In this document: positions 51,785-61,675 of the stretch, in pieces | Layout of the letters: every line of letters starts with the position of its first letter | Numbering within the stretch: the first letter of the stretch is position 1 | NCBI RefSeq assembly: GCF_010183535.1 | Contig: NC_071331.1 | Coordinates: forward strand, 5,704,001 to 5,768,000 | Length of the DNA stretch: 64,000 nt | Source: Caenorhabditis remanei | Taxonomy: Eukaryota; Nematoda; Chromadorea; Rhabditida; Rhabditidae | Direction of reading: 5' to 3' | Program-made: the position numbers and the translations under genes | Notes under the pieces: generated by a model | What the model was told of the DNA's origin: nothing | Databases searched by the model: none | The model's input: only the letters and a program-made list of their open reading frames with translations

Positions 51785-54700
51785 CTAATGTGGAATAGTG
51801 ATACCCAACGGGACTGCTCCAAACAGAGTCATACACAACTCATTGATCAGACTGTATTCACAACATATCCGGCAGTAGGGATTCGGTTCGATGTTGAATA
51901 GACGGAATCCGTATCTGGAGAAGAAAAAAGATGTAGGTCTACCAGGTGGGGAGGGAGACTTACCTAGACATCATTCGGAGCATATTCAAGTGATCAATTG
52001 GGTTCTTTCCATGGAGTTCGATGAAAATCTGGAAGTTGAAGTTAAAAAAATGTAGTGTTTCAGCATGTTTTCAACTAGAACCCTTAAAAGAGACCCATAG
52101 TAAAAGCTCCGTTATTCGTACCTGACAAACATAATAATCCCTAATCAAAGGTTCCAGTCCATCCACTTCTCCTCCCTCGATATCAATCTTTAACAATTCC
52201 ACTTCACTTCTTCCAGTTTTTTCCAACATTTCTGGGATGGTCAGATTAGCGGGAATCTTCCCAACAAATATCTCTCCGCCCATCTCTTCATAGGATTTTT
52301 GTGTTTTGGCGTTTTGAGAATTCTGGAAACACTTTTATTGTGAATTTCACTTTTATTATGTGGTCATACCATATCAGCTCCAAGCAGCTTGCAGTGCCGT
52401 CCGGTTGCATTGAAAATTGCCTGGTCATAGTCGATTTGGTTATGAAGACCAAGGGAAAGGAGTCTGAATTTTTTCCAAGAATCAGAATCTCTTTCCAATT
52501 CACAACTTACGTGCAATCCTCTTTTCTCACGGCTGCTGGATTACAAACTTGTTTTCCCCCGTCTCCTTTATACCCAATTCTCTCATTTTTCTCACAGAAT
52601 ACTTCTGGTTTCACTGCTTTATAAAATGCTTTATGACTTGTTCCATTTGCAGCTTCCAACAGTCCTCTGCGATCTTCTTCTACTCTTTGAAGAGCTGCTT
52701 TCCGTAGATTTTTCTGTTCCAGAGAGTAGAATTGAGTCTGTGGAGAGGATTGTGGTGATTCAGGTTCCTCTTCGATTGTGGTGATTGAATTCAGTTGTTG
52801 ATTATCGAAAGTAGAGGTTTGGGAAGCTGAAAAAACATTTTGGTGATCACTCTTAGTGTAAAACGTTGTGATGTAAATGATCACTAGGTACGAGGATCAA
52901 CCACTAGGTAATGGTTATATCGTTTTAGGAACTACCTGAAACCCTATTTTCTATTTGAAAATATGTACAGTAGCGAGCATAGGTGAGGGCAGATTCATAC
53001 TTTCATGTGTATCTCTGCTGAATCGTGTCCGTTTTGAATAAACTTTTTTTTGAAAGATTGCTGAAATATCCAGTAACAAGAAAATAAGTTTTTTGTAAAA
53101 GTTTCAGTTCTGATTTTTTTCAATAATTGATTTTTCCTGATCGTGATTTGAAAATTCGAAAAAAAAAACTTTTTATTTTTCTCTTGGAGTTATTTAGTTT
53201 TTAATGTCAAAATGATGGAAAATGCTCAGATAAACAAAAAATTATGTTGAATTGATTTCTAAAACCGTAAGCATCGTGCCAGAGCTCCAGAAGTCAAAAG
53301 TGGCGTCCTCGGGAAAATCATCATAACTCATCAAAAAATGCTCCAAATTAGCCAAAACATGTACCAAAAGACGTGTTTTGAGTTCTTCTACAGACCAACA
53401 TCAAAAAATCAAGATTTCAGAAAAATAATTTTTCTAATTTTTTTCACCCAAAAATTTTTCATTCCAATTTTTTCCTGGATTTCCGATATTTTCTGGCAAT
53501 AAAACGAACATACGTTTCAAATACTGCATGCAAGGTGCTTTATCACGCAGAATGAAATACATTTTTGAGTTTTTTGTTCGCTTTATTGCCAGAAAATATC
53601 GGAAATCCAGGAAAAAATTGGAATGAAAAAATTTTGGGTGAAAAATATTAGAAAAATTATTTTTTCTAAAATCTTGATTTTTTGATGTTGGTCTGTAGAA
53701 GAACTCAAAACACGTCTTTTGGTACATGTTTTGGCTAATTTAGAGCATTTTTTGATGAGTTATGATGGTTTTCCCGAGGACGCCACTTTTGACTTCTGGA
53801 GCTCTGGCACGATGCTTACGGTTTTAGAAATCAATTCAACATAATTTTTTGTTTATTTGAACATGTTCCATCATTTTGACATTAAAAACTAAATAACTCC
53901 AAAAGAAAAATAAAAAGTTTTTTTTCGAATTTTCAAATCACGATCAGGAAAAATCAATTATTGAAAAAAATCAGAACTGAAACTTTTACAAAAAACTTAT
54001 TTTCTTGTTACTGGATATTTCAGCAATCTTTCAAAAAAAAGTTTATTCAAAACGGACACGATTCAGCAGAGATACACATGAAAGTATGAATCTGCCCTCA
54101 CCTATGCTCGCTACTGTATACTGAAACCAGAAAACTGGAACACTGTATTTTAGAAAAGTTCGCAGTTTCATGTTGCAAACTTTTACTATCTCCACGGTAC
54201 TCAGAAGTGTACTTTGCGCATAACGAAAAAATGTTTGGAAAATGTATTTACTGAAAAAAAAACTTTTTAGGGGAAAGTTTAGTAGAACTTTTGAACTTTC
54301 ATTTTTGAACTTTCAATTCGGAAGAAACCGGCTGATTGAGTAATTTTTGCATACTGTATGAAAACTTTTTTGCTATGCGGTTTTAAGCTACAGTAAGAAT
54401 TTGCACTGCCGGGATCTCCAGCGACCAAAGACAGTTCGATTTAAGCTATATCGATTTTATTAACAGTGTATGTTTCAAGATAATCTTATTAAGCTTCCAT
54501 TTTACTCAGATGCATTACATCTGCGTAAATGTCATTTATGCTATGTACAAAAATATTATCAAATACTAAACGTTCTGAAGCTTTGTGAAGTTTGTTGTTC
54601 GAAATTACAAAAAAATAAAAGTATTTGTTTCGACTAGAAAAAATGGTTATGCGATCTGACCCAAAAATAAACTCTCAAGAATTTGGTACCGACAGTTTGA

Positions 54701-54994
54701 ATTATTTTCTTTTAATTTGGATCTATTTTTTTGAAAAATTAAGTTTAACATTTTGACGAACGTAACAGAAATTTATGATGTCCGGTATGTTTTTTCGAAA
54801 CAAATCAGTACTCAATAGTTTTTATTATTTTATTTTGTCTTGAAACTGAAATCAACTACTGTAGAATGGTCGATGATGGAGAACTCACCCTTTTCAACTA
54901 ACACAAAAGGATAGACCAAGTCATGAATCAATATGATACAAAATAGGAATACTGCTACTAGAAATCTATAATTACTCTTATCTTTCCGAACCAT
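51785..54994 (-). CDS. METTL24/FkbM-like type II membrane protein, copy 3
   Basis: Exons 54994-54889, 52826-52511, 52463-52370, 52322-52122, 52028-51964 and 51914-51785 close in frame to 303 aa. The first exon gives MVRKDKSNYRFLVAVFLFCI, a membrane anchor. The body has VFCEKNERIGYKGDGGKQVC, VELLKIDIEGGEVDGLEPL, IFIELHGKNPI and a Cys cluster near the end. The first intron is 2.06 kb and contains a 1,149-bp palindromic element. Role as for copy 1: predicted Golgi/ER luminal methyltransferase-fold protein, activity unproven. Confidence 0.78.
52968..54116. mobile_element. 1,149-bp foldback element with TA duplication
   Basis: Starts CAGTAGCGAGCATAGGTGAG and ends with its complement. The arms (about 540 bp each) are nearly identical with a spacer of about 66 bp around 53540. 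Flanked by TA on both sides, and the paralogous intron at 41527 has a single TA at the same place. A non-autonomous Tc1/mariner-type or similar element is likely. No ORF of its own. Confidence 0.8.
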
Positions 54995-55164
54995 GTTTGT
55001 CGGTTCACGTCGCCGTTCACGATAGTACAAAAAACATTTGTAGTGTGCCAGAATATATCAAATCTTTACTAATAATATTCAACAGATCCGTCTGTCCGTT
55101 TATTTGTCGCCGATCATAACTCCCTCCGTACTGGACCGATTTTAATGAAACCTGGATAGATAGA

Positions 55165-55519
55165 GTACCGATTATGTGTGTTTATGATAAACGATAAACG
55201 GTTATGCGCTAATAAGGATTTATTGACTAAAAGCTAAGTGTTACAGATAAAGTGGCGCTGGGGGATAAGGGAATAACAAAGGTAAGTAACAAGAGAAAAG
55301 GCAACAAGTTAGGGGTACGGAGACCGGCCTCGAATGAGCTTGCGCTCGGCCTTATATACTGGTCTGGTGGTGGGAGACAATGGCGCCCGCGGGCGTAGGG
55401 CAAACGGGAGAGGTCAAATGGTGGGACAATAACAAAGGGTGAGAGATAGAAGTGCGCGTGGAGACGCAGACAACGAAAGTTAGAATTATCAGTCCGTTGA
55501 ATCCAGTCGATACCTTACA
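55165..55519 (-). repeat. 3' LTR
   Basis: 355 bp, identical by eye to 59903-60257. On the minus strand it starts TGTAAGG and ends CGGTAC. A CCAGTATATAAGG TATA box is present. Confidence 0.92.
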
Positions 55520-56099
55520 CCTCCCATCTTTTATTTGAGATCGTCCTCGATCGTCCAAAGAACGGACTGATGACTTGATCCATCGATCATCCTTCGACTG
55601 CTTGGTTTGGACCACGGTGTTGCCTGATTGACACGAAGTGTGTTGCCGATGTGGCCAGAGCTCACGTGACTAGAATGTCCAGTGTAGAACCGGTGGCTGC
55701 AGTGAACGAATTTCTCTGGAAGCCGAACAAAAGTCATGGAAATTTGGGGTTCAAAAAGGGTGTGAAAATTGGTTTGGGAACCGCTTTTCCTAGGTCTACA
55801 CCAAGAAATTCATCCAGGATGACATTTCCCGGCTCCCTTTTTTAAACGAGACCGTCCCTGGTCTACTAAACCAAGATAAACTTAGACCTAGGAAAACTTA
55901 TTCTTTCGGCCAAATTCTGTCCACTGGGCCATGGTGCTTGGTGGTCGTGTTTGATGTGTCTAGTCCCTGCTTGTGGAGCAATAGTTGTCCCTCCGGAGTT
56001 TATTGTACGACTCCTTGAGCTGGTGGATTTTCAGAAGCGTTCGTGATCATCAACGCGACGTTGTTAGATGACATTACCGGTGGAGCCGCGAACAGACAC
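55520..56099 (-). other. retroelement 3' untranslated region
   Basis: Between the Gag-protease stop and the 3' LTR. No reverse-transcriptase or integrase sequence. The purine tract lies directly beside the LTR at 55520-55535. Confidence 0.6.
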
Positions 56100-58217
56100 T
56101 CACTTGGCAGACTCGGTGGTGCTGTCAGAATAGTGAGCTCCGAGGTGCGACTGAATTCCCCTGGGATAGCACCCTTCACAATCCGCTCCAATCTTGGAGG
56201 GATTTACCGTTTCTTCCGCGACCTTGATGTCGAACTGCGATGGGCTCGGAGTTGCGGGTGGGTTGGTACCGAGTGGCAGGATGTCCTTCCCAATATGGAG
56301 TGATGCGTTGACATAGTCGAAGACGAACATCGGCAACCTTGACAGCAAGTCGTTGCCAAAGATGACATCGTAACTGCGTGGGTTTCCAGGGGTGCAACTA
56401 CCGACAGTGAAGTAGGTACGCTGACTGATGCTCACGGAGCCAATCTGGAAGAGAATGTCGGCGGAGCCGGCCATTTTTACCTGGTTTCCTCCTATGCCAC
56501 AGGCGTGGTCGATGGGAGTCTTTATCAGCTGCTCGATTTCCAGAATCTTGCGTGTGTTGTCGCCAGCAATGGTGATGTTGGATCCCGTATCGAACAACGC
56601 GCTACACCTGAAGCCGTTGGCTTTGATTGGTACCTGAGCTGTGGTCTGCTCCGATCCGATACGATGCTGATTGAAGACAGCCTGATGCACTTGTGGGCTC
56701 TGCTCCGCTACTTGCGTAGGCCAGTGTATCATGGAAACGCTCGCGTTGCTTTCAGACGAGTAGGAACCATCATGGAACATCCTGTCGTGCCGCCTCTTGA
56801 ACTCCTCGAGCTGGTCATCTCTTGCCTTGATTGCATTGCGAAGAGCCTCCACTTCGTCGTGTCGACAAACTGCGTTGACATCTACCGGGTGACTATCTCG
56901 CGGGTTCCAAGTCCTGTTGGATCGTTGGTTAATGATTCCGTTCTCGCGATCTCCCCTCCTCTGACGGCAACCTCGAAGGTAGTGTCCGGTCTTTTGGCAA
57001 TAGTAACACTTTCTTTCGGACCACTCGTTCCCACTTTCGTTGTAGTTTCGTTCTCTGTTGTTTCGAGAGACGTCACGTCGGCTGTTCTGGTTCTGAAGGT
57101 CGACGACCATGTTCGTCAGCGAGGATATCAATTCAGGGAGTTGAGCACATGATGCGGGTTGATCTGCCGGTGTTAAGCATCCTTCAACAGTTTGAGCGAA
57201 ACTGAGTGCCTCTTCGGGAGTAGCTGGTGTACGGAGCATGACCTGAGTCCTAATTGTCTGGTTCAAGCCATTCAGGAACTGTTCCAGTGTGACTTCCTTC
57301 TGAAACCCGGAGTTACCTGGGTACGACTGCTTAGCCAGCTTGCTGATCCTGTGGAAGAAGGAGTCGGCAGACTCTCCGGTGACTTGCTTGCATGAACGCA
57401 AAAGTGTCTTGCTTCTTTGCATGTGACTTGTGCCCACGAAAATCGCCTTCATTCCTTGGACGATGTCCTTGAATGTTGCATTCGGGTTATCCGTCAGAAT
57501 ACTCTCTGCTCTGTCCCTTGCTTGATCTTTAAGCGCTGTGAGGAACACTCGCTTTTTGTCTTCATCCGAAGCATCCGCATCCATTGCTAACATTCGATCG
57601 TTGAATGCCCGAACGAATCCATTGAAGTCTTCTCGGGTTGTTCCACGGTAAGTTTCCACTGGAAAGGCTGTTCCGTACGACAGCGCCATTACTTGAGGAA
57701 TGAAACCATCATCGAAGTTTTCTTCGTCTCTTGCTTCGTCTTGTTCTTCGGTGTACTTCCGTTGATTGGCCGATGTATCTTCGTCACCTGAAAAGTTTTC
57801 CAGATCACGGATTTCTCCGATTTCTTTCAACCGATTAGCAATGTAAGCTGTATTCAAGCCGAAGCCCGAGATGCCAGCTGTTTCAGATGTATTTCGAGAC
57901 GGGCTCAGGCTTTCACACGAGGCACCGCTCGGTTTTATGCTTATGACCGGAGAAGTGACCTCAGCGAGATCAGACACGGCAGTTGGTGGGCTGACACAGT
58001 GGTCAGCCCCTCCACCAACCCCGTGACTGACCTGTGTCGCTTCGGCGTAGCCTTCTCCTCCTTGACGGTTGTTGCTTTGACGTTCCAGTCTGCAAATACG
58101 AGCGTAACCTAGACGATTGACCATGAGAGAGGTCGGAAATAGTCCGCGAAAGACGAAAACATACGTAAAAACAGCGAAAAAAAATTTTAGGCCAAGACGA
58201 AATTTTGTCTTTCTCAA
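56100..58217 (-). CDS. Gag-protease polyprotein, Ty3/gypsy type
   Basis: 705-codon ORF. The second Met (58124, MVNRLGYARICRLE) may be the real start, because the preceding 31 residues overlap leader sequence. The middle (residues about 205-350) has a retrotransposon Gag/capsid helical region with FVRAFNDRMLAMDA, SADSFFHRISKLAKQSYPG and EQFLNGLNQTIR. Then comes a CCHC zinc knuckle CYYCQKTGHYLRGC and a retropepsin with ALFDTGSNITIAG (Asp543) and a later VIFGNDLL. Gag and protease are in a single frame, unlike the element at 1-5345. Nothing pol-like follows. Confidence 0.85.
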   Translation of the reverse strand: MRKTKFRLGLKFFFAVFTYVFVFRGLFPTSLMVNRLGYARICRLERQSNNRQGGEGYAEATQVSHGVGGGADHCVSPPTAVSDLAEVTSPVISIKPSGASCESLSPSRNTSETAGISGFGLNTAYIANRLKEIGEIRDLENFSGDEDTSANQRKYTEEQDEARDEENFDDGFIPQVMALSYGTAFPVETYRGTTREDFNGFVRAFNDRMLAMDADASDEDKKRVFLTALKDQARDRAESILTDNPNATFKDIVQGMKAIFVGTSHMQRSKTLLRSCKQVTGESADSFFHRISKLAKQSYPGNSGFQKEVTLEQFLNGLNQTIRTQVMLRTPATPEEALSFAQTVEGCLTPADQPASCAQLPELISSLTNMVVDLQNQNSRRDVSRNNRERNYNESGNEWSERKCYYCQKTGHYLRGCRQRRGDRENGIINQRSNRTWNPRDSHPVDVNAVCRHDEVEALRNAIKARDDQLEEFKRRHDRMFHDGSYSSESNASVSMIHWPTQVAEQSPQVHQAVFNQHRIGSEQTTAQVPIKANGFRCSALFDTGSNITIAGDNTRKILEIEQLIKTPIDHACGIGGNQVKMAGSADILFQIGSVSISQRTYFTVGSCTPGNPRSYDVIFGNDLLSRLPMFVFDYVNASLHIGKDILPLGTNPPATPSPSQFDIKVAEETVNPSKIGADCEGCYPRGIQSHLGAHYSDSTTESAK

Positions 58218-59902
58218 AAATGTTGTGAATTTGAGCGGCGGTTTATCACGAAATCAGCTGAAAAGCTTGCTAAAATTATTTTTAAGCAAAAGAAACGCGA
58301 AAATTTCGACGAAAACAGCGAAAACGGAGAGAAAAATTACTCCGGCGACTTTCGAAAACCCAAAATGACGACTTGTTGTTGTTGTTGTCGCTCGCTCCAG
58401 CTTACGGTAGGCGACGCGGTCGCGTCTGCGGTTTGTCGTGCCGAGACCTGTCGGCTGCGCCTTACCATGCGCCTTCCTCCGAGAAGTTCTTACTGTACTT
58501 CATTGATTTACGAAGAATGTAATTTCTTCGCGTCGAAAAACTTGGAGAACGAGTGGAATTTCAGATTTTTCAGGCGTTTTTCCACTTCCGATGGATTTTG
58601 ATGGAAATCCGACGTCAATCTCTGACCATTGGTGCTTCCGGACCGTACAAATGATGACGATTTGTGTTTCTTCGTCCGTTTTTCAGCGAGGAACTCCTTC
58701 TTCTCGGCTAATCTTCGTTGTTTGACGTCGATGGCTTGACGACTTGCTTCTTTTTTTTTTTTATTCCTCGACTATTTCGGATGTCGATAATCCTTTGCCA
58801 CGTGCTTGTGGCGCTTCTTCCCTGTCCGAAGGGTTGTTTTGACAGCTTATCTTCCGTCTACCTGTCTCCTTTCGTTCTCTCGCTCGCCGATGGAGCTCCG
58901 AAGTCTTCTCGAACTTCCATGCCTTGTTCCTTGCTCGTGTAGGGGCACATTCGAACTGTCTCTGGGTGTTCCGTATTTTCACTGGGAAATAACCATCGAG
59001 CCATCACTGGGTGCTCCTTATTCTTCACTGGGAATTAACCAACGAAAACATTTCTGGATGTTCCGTATTTTCCCTGGGGGTTGACCTGAAATGGCGCTCA
59101 ATCCTGAGGCCTTTGCCTTCACCGCAAATCGTCCTTCATAGCCATTCGCCGACCAAAATCTGATAAAAATTTATCAAGGGTAGCTCACTCTGCTGTCTCA
59201 CGACAACAGAAGTAATGTTTAAATGTTGTGTAGAGAACTACATGTCTTATGGACAGAAGCGATTCCTGAGAGAGAAGGTGACAGTTAGAGGGTTGACACG
59301 GTGGTCAACCCCGTTTCTAACCCCACACGACTCGCTGTGACCAGGAATACGCTAAACTTACCGACTTTCGACGGGAAAACTGTCCTGTAGTCGAGTTGAG
59401 TGTGATTGTCGCGATTTTCCATGTGCTGCTGTCCGAAAATCGATGACGGGTCGAGATGTGTTGTTCCAATCCGTCGCGAACTAGAAGGAGTCCCAAAAAG
59501 GGAAGAGGGGGCTCTGTCGGGGTGATTTGCCGACGGAGAAACGGTAACGAGTTAAAACGGACCGAAAAACTGCTGCGCGCGCAGTTTTGTTAAGAGGGAA
59601 AGAGAGGGGTGCGACGAACGGCTTTCCTAGAAGCGCGTTGACGTAAGCTAACAAAAACGACCGGTGAAGACGGTCAAAAAGTCGCGCTTCCCATTAACCT
59701 ACGTGAAACCCTAAAAAATGCTAAATTTTACCTAGAAACTACCTATGTTAACCTACAGTTACTAACCTAAAACTACGGGCGTGCACTCCCGTTGACTAGT
59801 TAAAGGAGTAACAGTCCTAAGCGCACTAAAAATCAATAAAAGGCGGGGTGGGTGGGTGGGTGTTTAAACGTCTTAAAATTAAGACGCGACTCGCTGCTAC
59901 CA
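58218..59902 (-). other. long 5' leader of the retroelement
   Basis: 1.7 kb without a supportable gene. Includes three imperfect repeats of about 45 bp at 58960-59085 (CTGGGTGTTCCGTATTTTCA), a GGTTGAC...GTCAACC hairpin near 59290-59310 that has a relative in gag near 57984, and a G-run GGGGTGGGTGGGTGGGTG at about 59845-59862. Confidence 0.6.
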
Positions 59903-60257
59903 GTACCGATTATGTGTGTTTATGATAAACGATAAACGGTTATGCGCTAATAAGGATTTATTGACTAAAAGCTAAGTGTTACAGATAAAGTGGCGCTGGG
60001 GGATAAGGGAATAACAAAGGTAAGTAACAAGAGAAAAGGCAACAAGTTAGGGGTACGGAGACCGGCCTCGAATGAGCTTGCGCTCGGCCTTATATACTGG
60101 TCTGGTGGTGGGAGACAATGGCGCCCGCGGGCGTAGGGCAAACGGGAGAGGTCAAATGGTGGGACAATAACAAAGGGTGAGAGATAGAAGTGCGCGTGGA
60201 GACGCAGACAACGAAAGTTAGAATTATCAGTCCGTTGAATCCAGTCGATACCTTACA
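59903..60257 (-). repeat. 5' LTR
   Basis: 355 bp, identical by eye to 55165-55519. The primer-binding site follows directly (59902 downward). Confidence 0.92.
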
Positions 60258-60465
60258 ATAGATAGGAAATTGCGCTTAGATGATGCCCGAACTTTTCTTT
60301 TTTCTAAAATATCAAGTTTGACGTCATCTGGAGACGATACCGATTTCAACAGTAAAAAGCGTTAAGAAACGTGTGTCCCGACAGGGTGGTAGAAAGTTTA
60401 AAAAAATCCATGTCATACTATTGGCTCGGTTGTTTCTTGACTGCATTCTCGAAAGCGCCTCGGCC

Positions 60466-60535
60466 GCGCGGATTTGGTGTAGCGGTCTACGCAGATGACT
60501 CTCACGCGTGGGGTGGTGAGTTCGTTACCGCCAGG
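60466..60535 (+). pseudogene. tRNA-like sequence, glutamate-type
   Basis: TTGGTGTAGCGGTCTACGC fits an A box, followed by TGACTCTCACGCG like the tRNA-Glu(CUC) anticodon arm and GAGTTCGTTACC as a weak B box. Stems are imperfect; probably a tRNA-derived piece inside the Helitron-like element. Confidence 0.35.
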
Positions 60536-60999
60536 TTGGAAATGTTTTTGGATTTTTGTTTTTATAAGAACATAGCCAGTAAATGAAAGTTGTAAATATT
60601 TTGTTATAGTCGAGATTTTGTAGAACAAAAGGGTGGAGTAGTTATCTTTCTGTTGACACTGTACACACCGCTCAAACTCGGTCATAATGGATGATTGAGT
60701 TCCAACTTTGCCGGTGTTTAAAAAATTACAATCCTACAAACACCGAGCCAGAAACTTGATAGTAGTTAACAATAAACCTTTCGTCCGAATCTTCATGGGG
60801 AAGTCATGCAGCATTGCCACCGATCGTTTAAAAACTCAAAAAGTGTTTTTTTAAGAATTTAAATAATTTTTTTGTGAAGTACTGTCATGTACGAATGAGA
60901 AGGATTGAAATCAAAATAGACTGAATAAGGAGCTTCTTTAACTTTTAAACTTAGAAATATGTAAAATAGTTTTTGTTTCGAAGTATTCCAGAGAAGAGA

Positions 61000-61670
61000 G
61001 GCGGCATCGCCGCCGAACAGTTCAAAATTTAGGAAGCAGAACGTTTTGGATCAAATTAAACTAAAAGAAGATTTCCGTGTATATGAAAAATCTTGAAAGA
61101 ATTTGGGGGAGGGAGGCGGCACCGCCGCCGATAAGTCAAATACTTCAAAAGAATACTTTAAACGCAACTTTTGAAGATGTGAATAGGAAATTCTCTTTTG
61201 GTGAAGGGTTTCTCAGACAGGCAAAAAACACATTTCCTGTATTTAGTACAATTAATTCTAGGACCCGGATGTCTCAACCATTAAATAAGCGACTAGGAGT
61301 ATAGAGAATGAACTAACACTTTTCAAGAATTGATGGTGAATTCTAGAATAGGGATTTGTCTAAATATGGCCTTAGTTTGCCTTCAGAGGAGGGAGGCGGC
61401 ATCGCCGCCGATCAGTCAAAAGTGAAAAACTTAATATTTAGAGGATCACCTGCCTTTTGTTAAGGGGAAAATAGAGTTACCAAGTACGGGTTGCTCAGCT
61501 AATAAAGACTACTAACAAACGAAGAAAAGTTATAGGACCAGAAGAAAAAGAGAATCCTGATACCCCGATTGTTTGAACCATGCAAGAAGCGCCGCAGGCG
61601 CTGTAACACCTAGAAGGGTGGTGTTGAGAAGGAGGTTCAGTCGCCGTTAGGCGACGTGAACCGACTGGTA
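61000..61670 (+). repeat. cluster of short GC-rich palindromes
   Basis: GGAGGCGGCATCGCCGCCGA or close variants occur at about 61003, 61111 and 61387. AGCGCCGCAGGCGCT lies near 61589 and GTCGCCGTTAGGCGAC near 61640. All can form tight hairpins in otherwise AT-rich DNA. Confidence 0.75.
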
Positions 61671-61675
61671 GGCAC

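Larger units (their letters stand above)
55165..60257 (-). mobile_element. Ty3/gypsy-like Gag-protease LTR retroelement
   Basis: 5,093 bp with two 355-bp LTRs that are identical by eye and a 5-bp target duplication ATAGA. Read on the minus strand, the order is 5' LTR (60257-59903), primer-binding site starting TGGTAGCAGCGAGTC, 1.7-kb leader, one Gag-protease ORF, purine tract GATGGGAGG and 3' LTR. There is no reverse transcriptase, RNase H or integrase, so mobility must rely on another element. Identical LTRs mean a very recent insertion. Confidence 0.9.
55063..61675 (+). mobile_element. Helitron/Helentron-like element, interrupted by retroelement
   Basis: The left end TCTTTACTAATAATATTCAA followed by GATCCGTCTGTCCG and a GGACCGATTTTAATGAAACC stretch is like the 5' end of many animal Helitrons. 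The right part (60263-61675) has three GGCGGC-AT/AC-GCCGCC hairpins and ends with two further GC hairpins. Both boundaries fit the point where similarity to the duplicated flank (62510-62570) is lost. There is no target duplication and no Rep/helicase ORF, so it would be non-autonomous. Without the nested 5.1-kb element it is about 1.5 kb. Exact ends are uncertain by a few bp. Confidence 0.5.

Noticed and set aside
56505..57152. 215-codon plus-strand frame
   Set aside because: Antisense of the Gag-protease ORF, with no domain and no splice or start context.
59843..59862. Strong G-quadruplex as a separate regulatory feature
   Set aside because: The G-run is real, but it is on the strand opposite to the element RNA, and nothing else supports a role.
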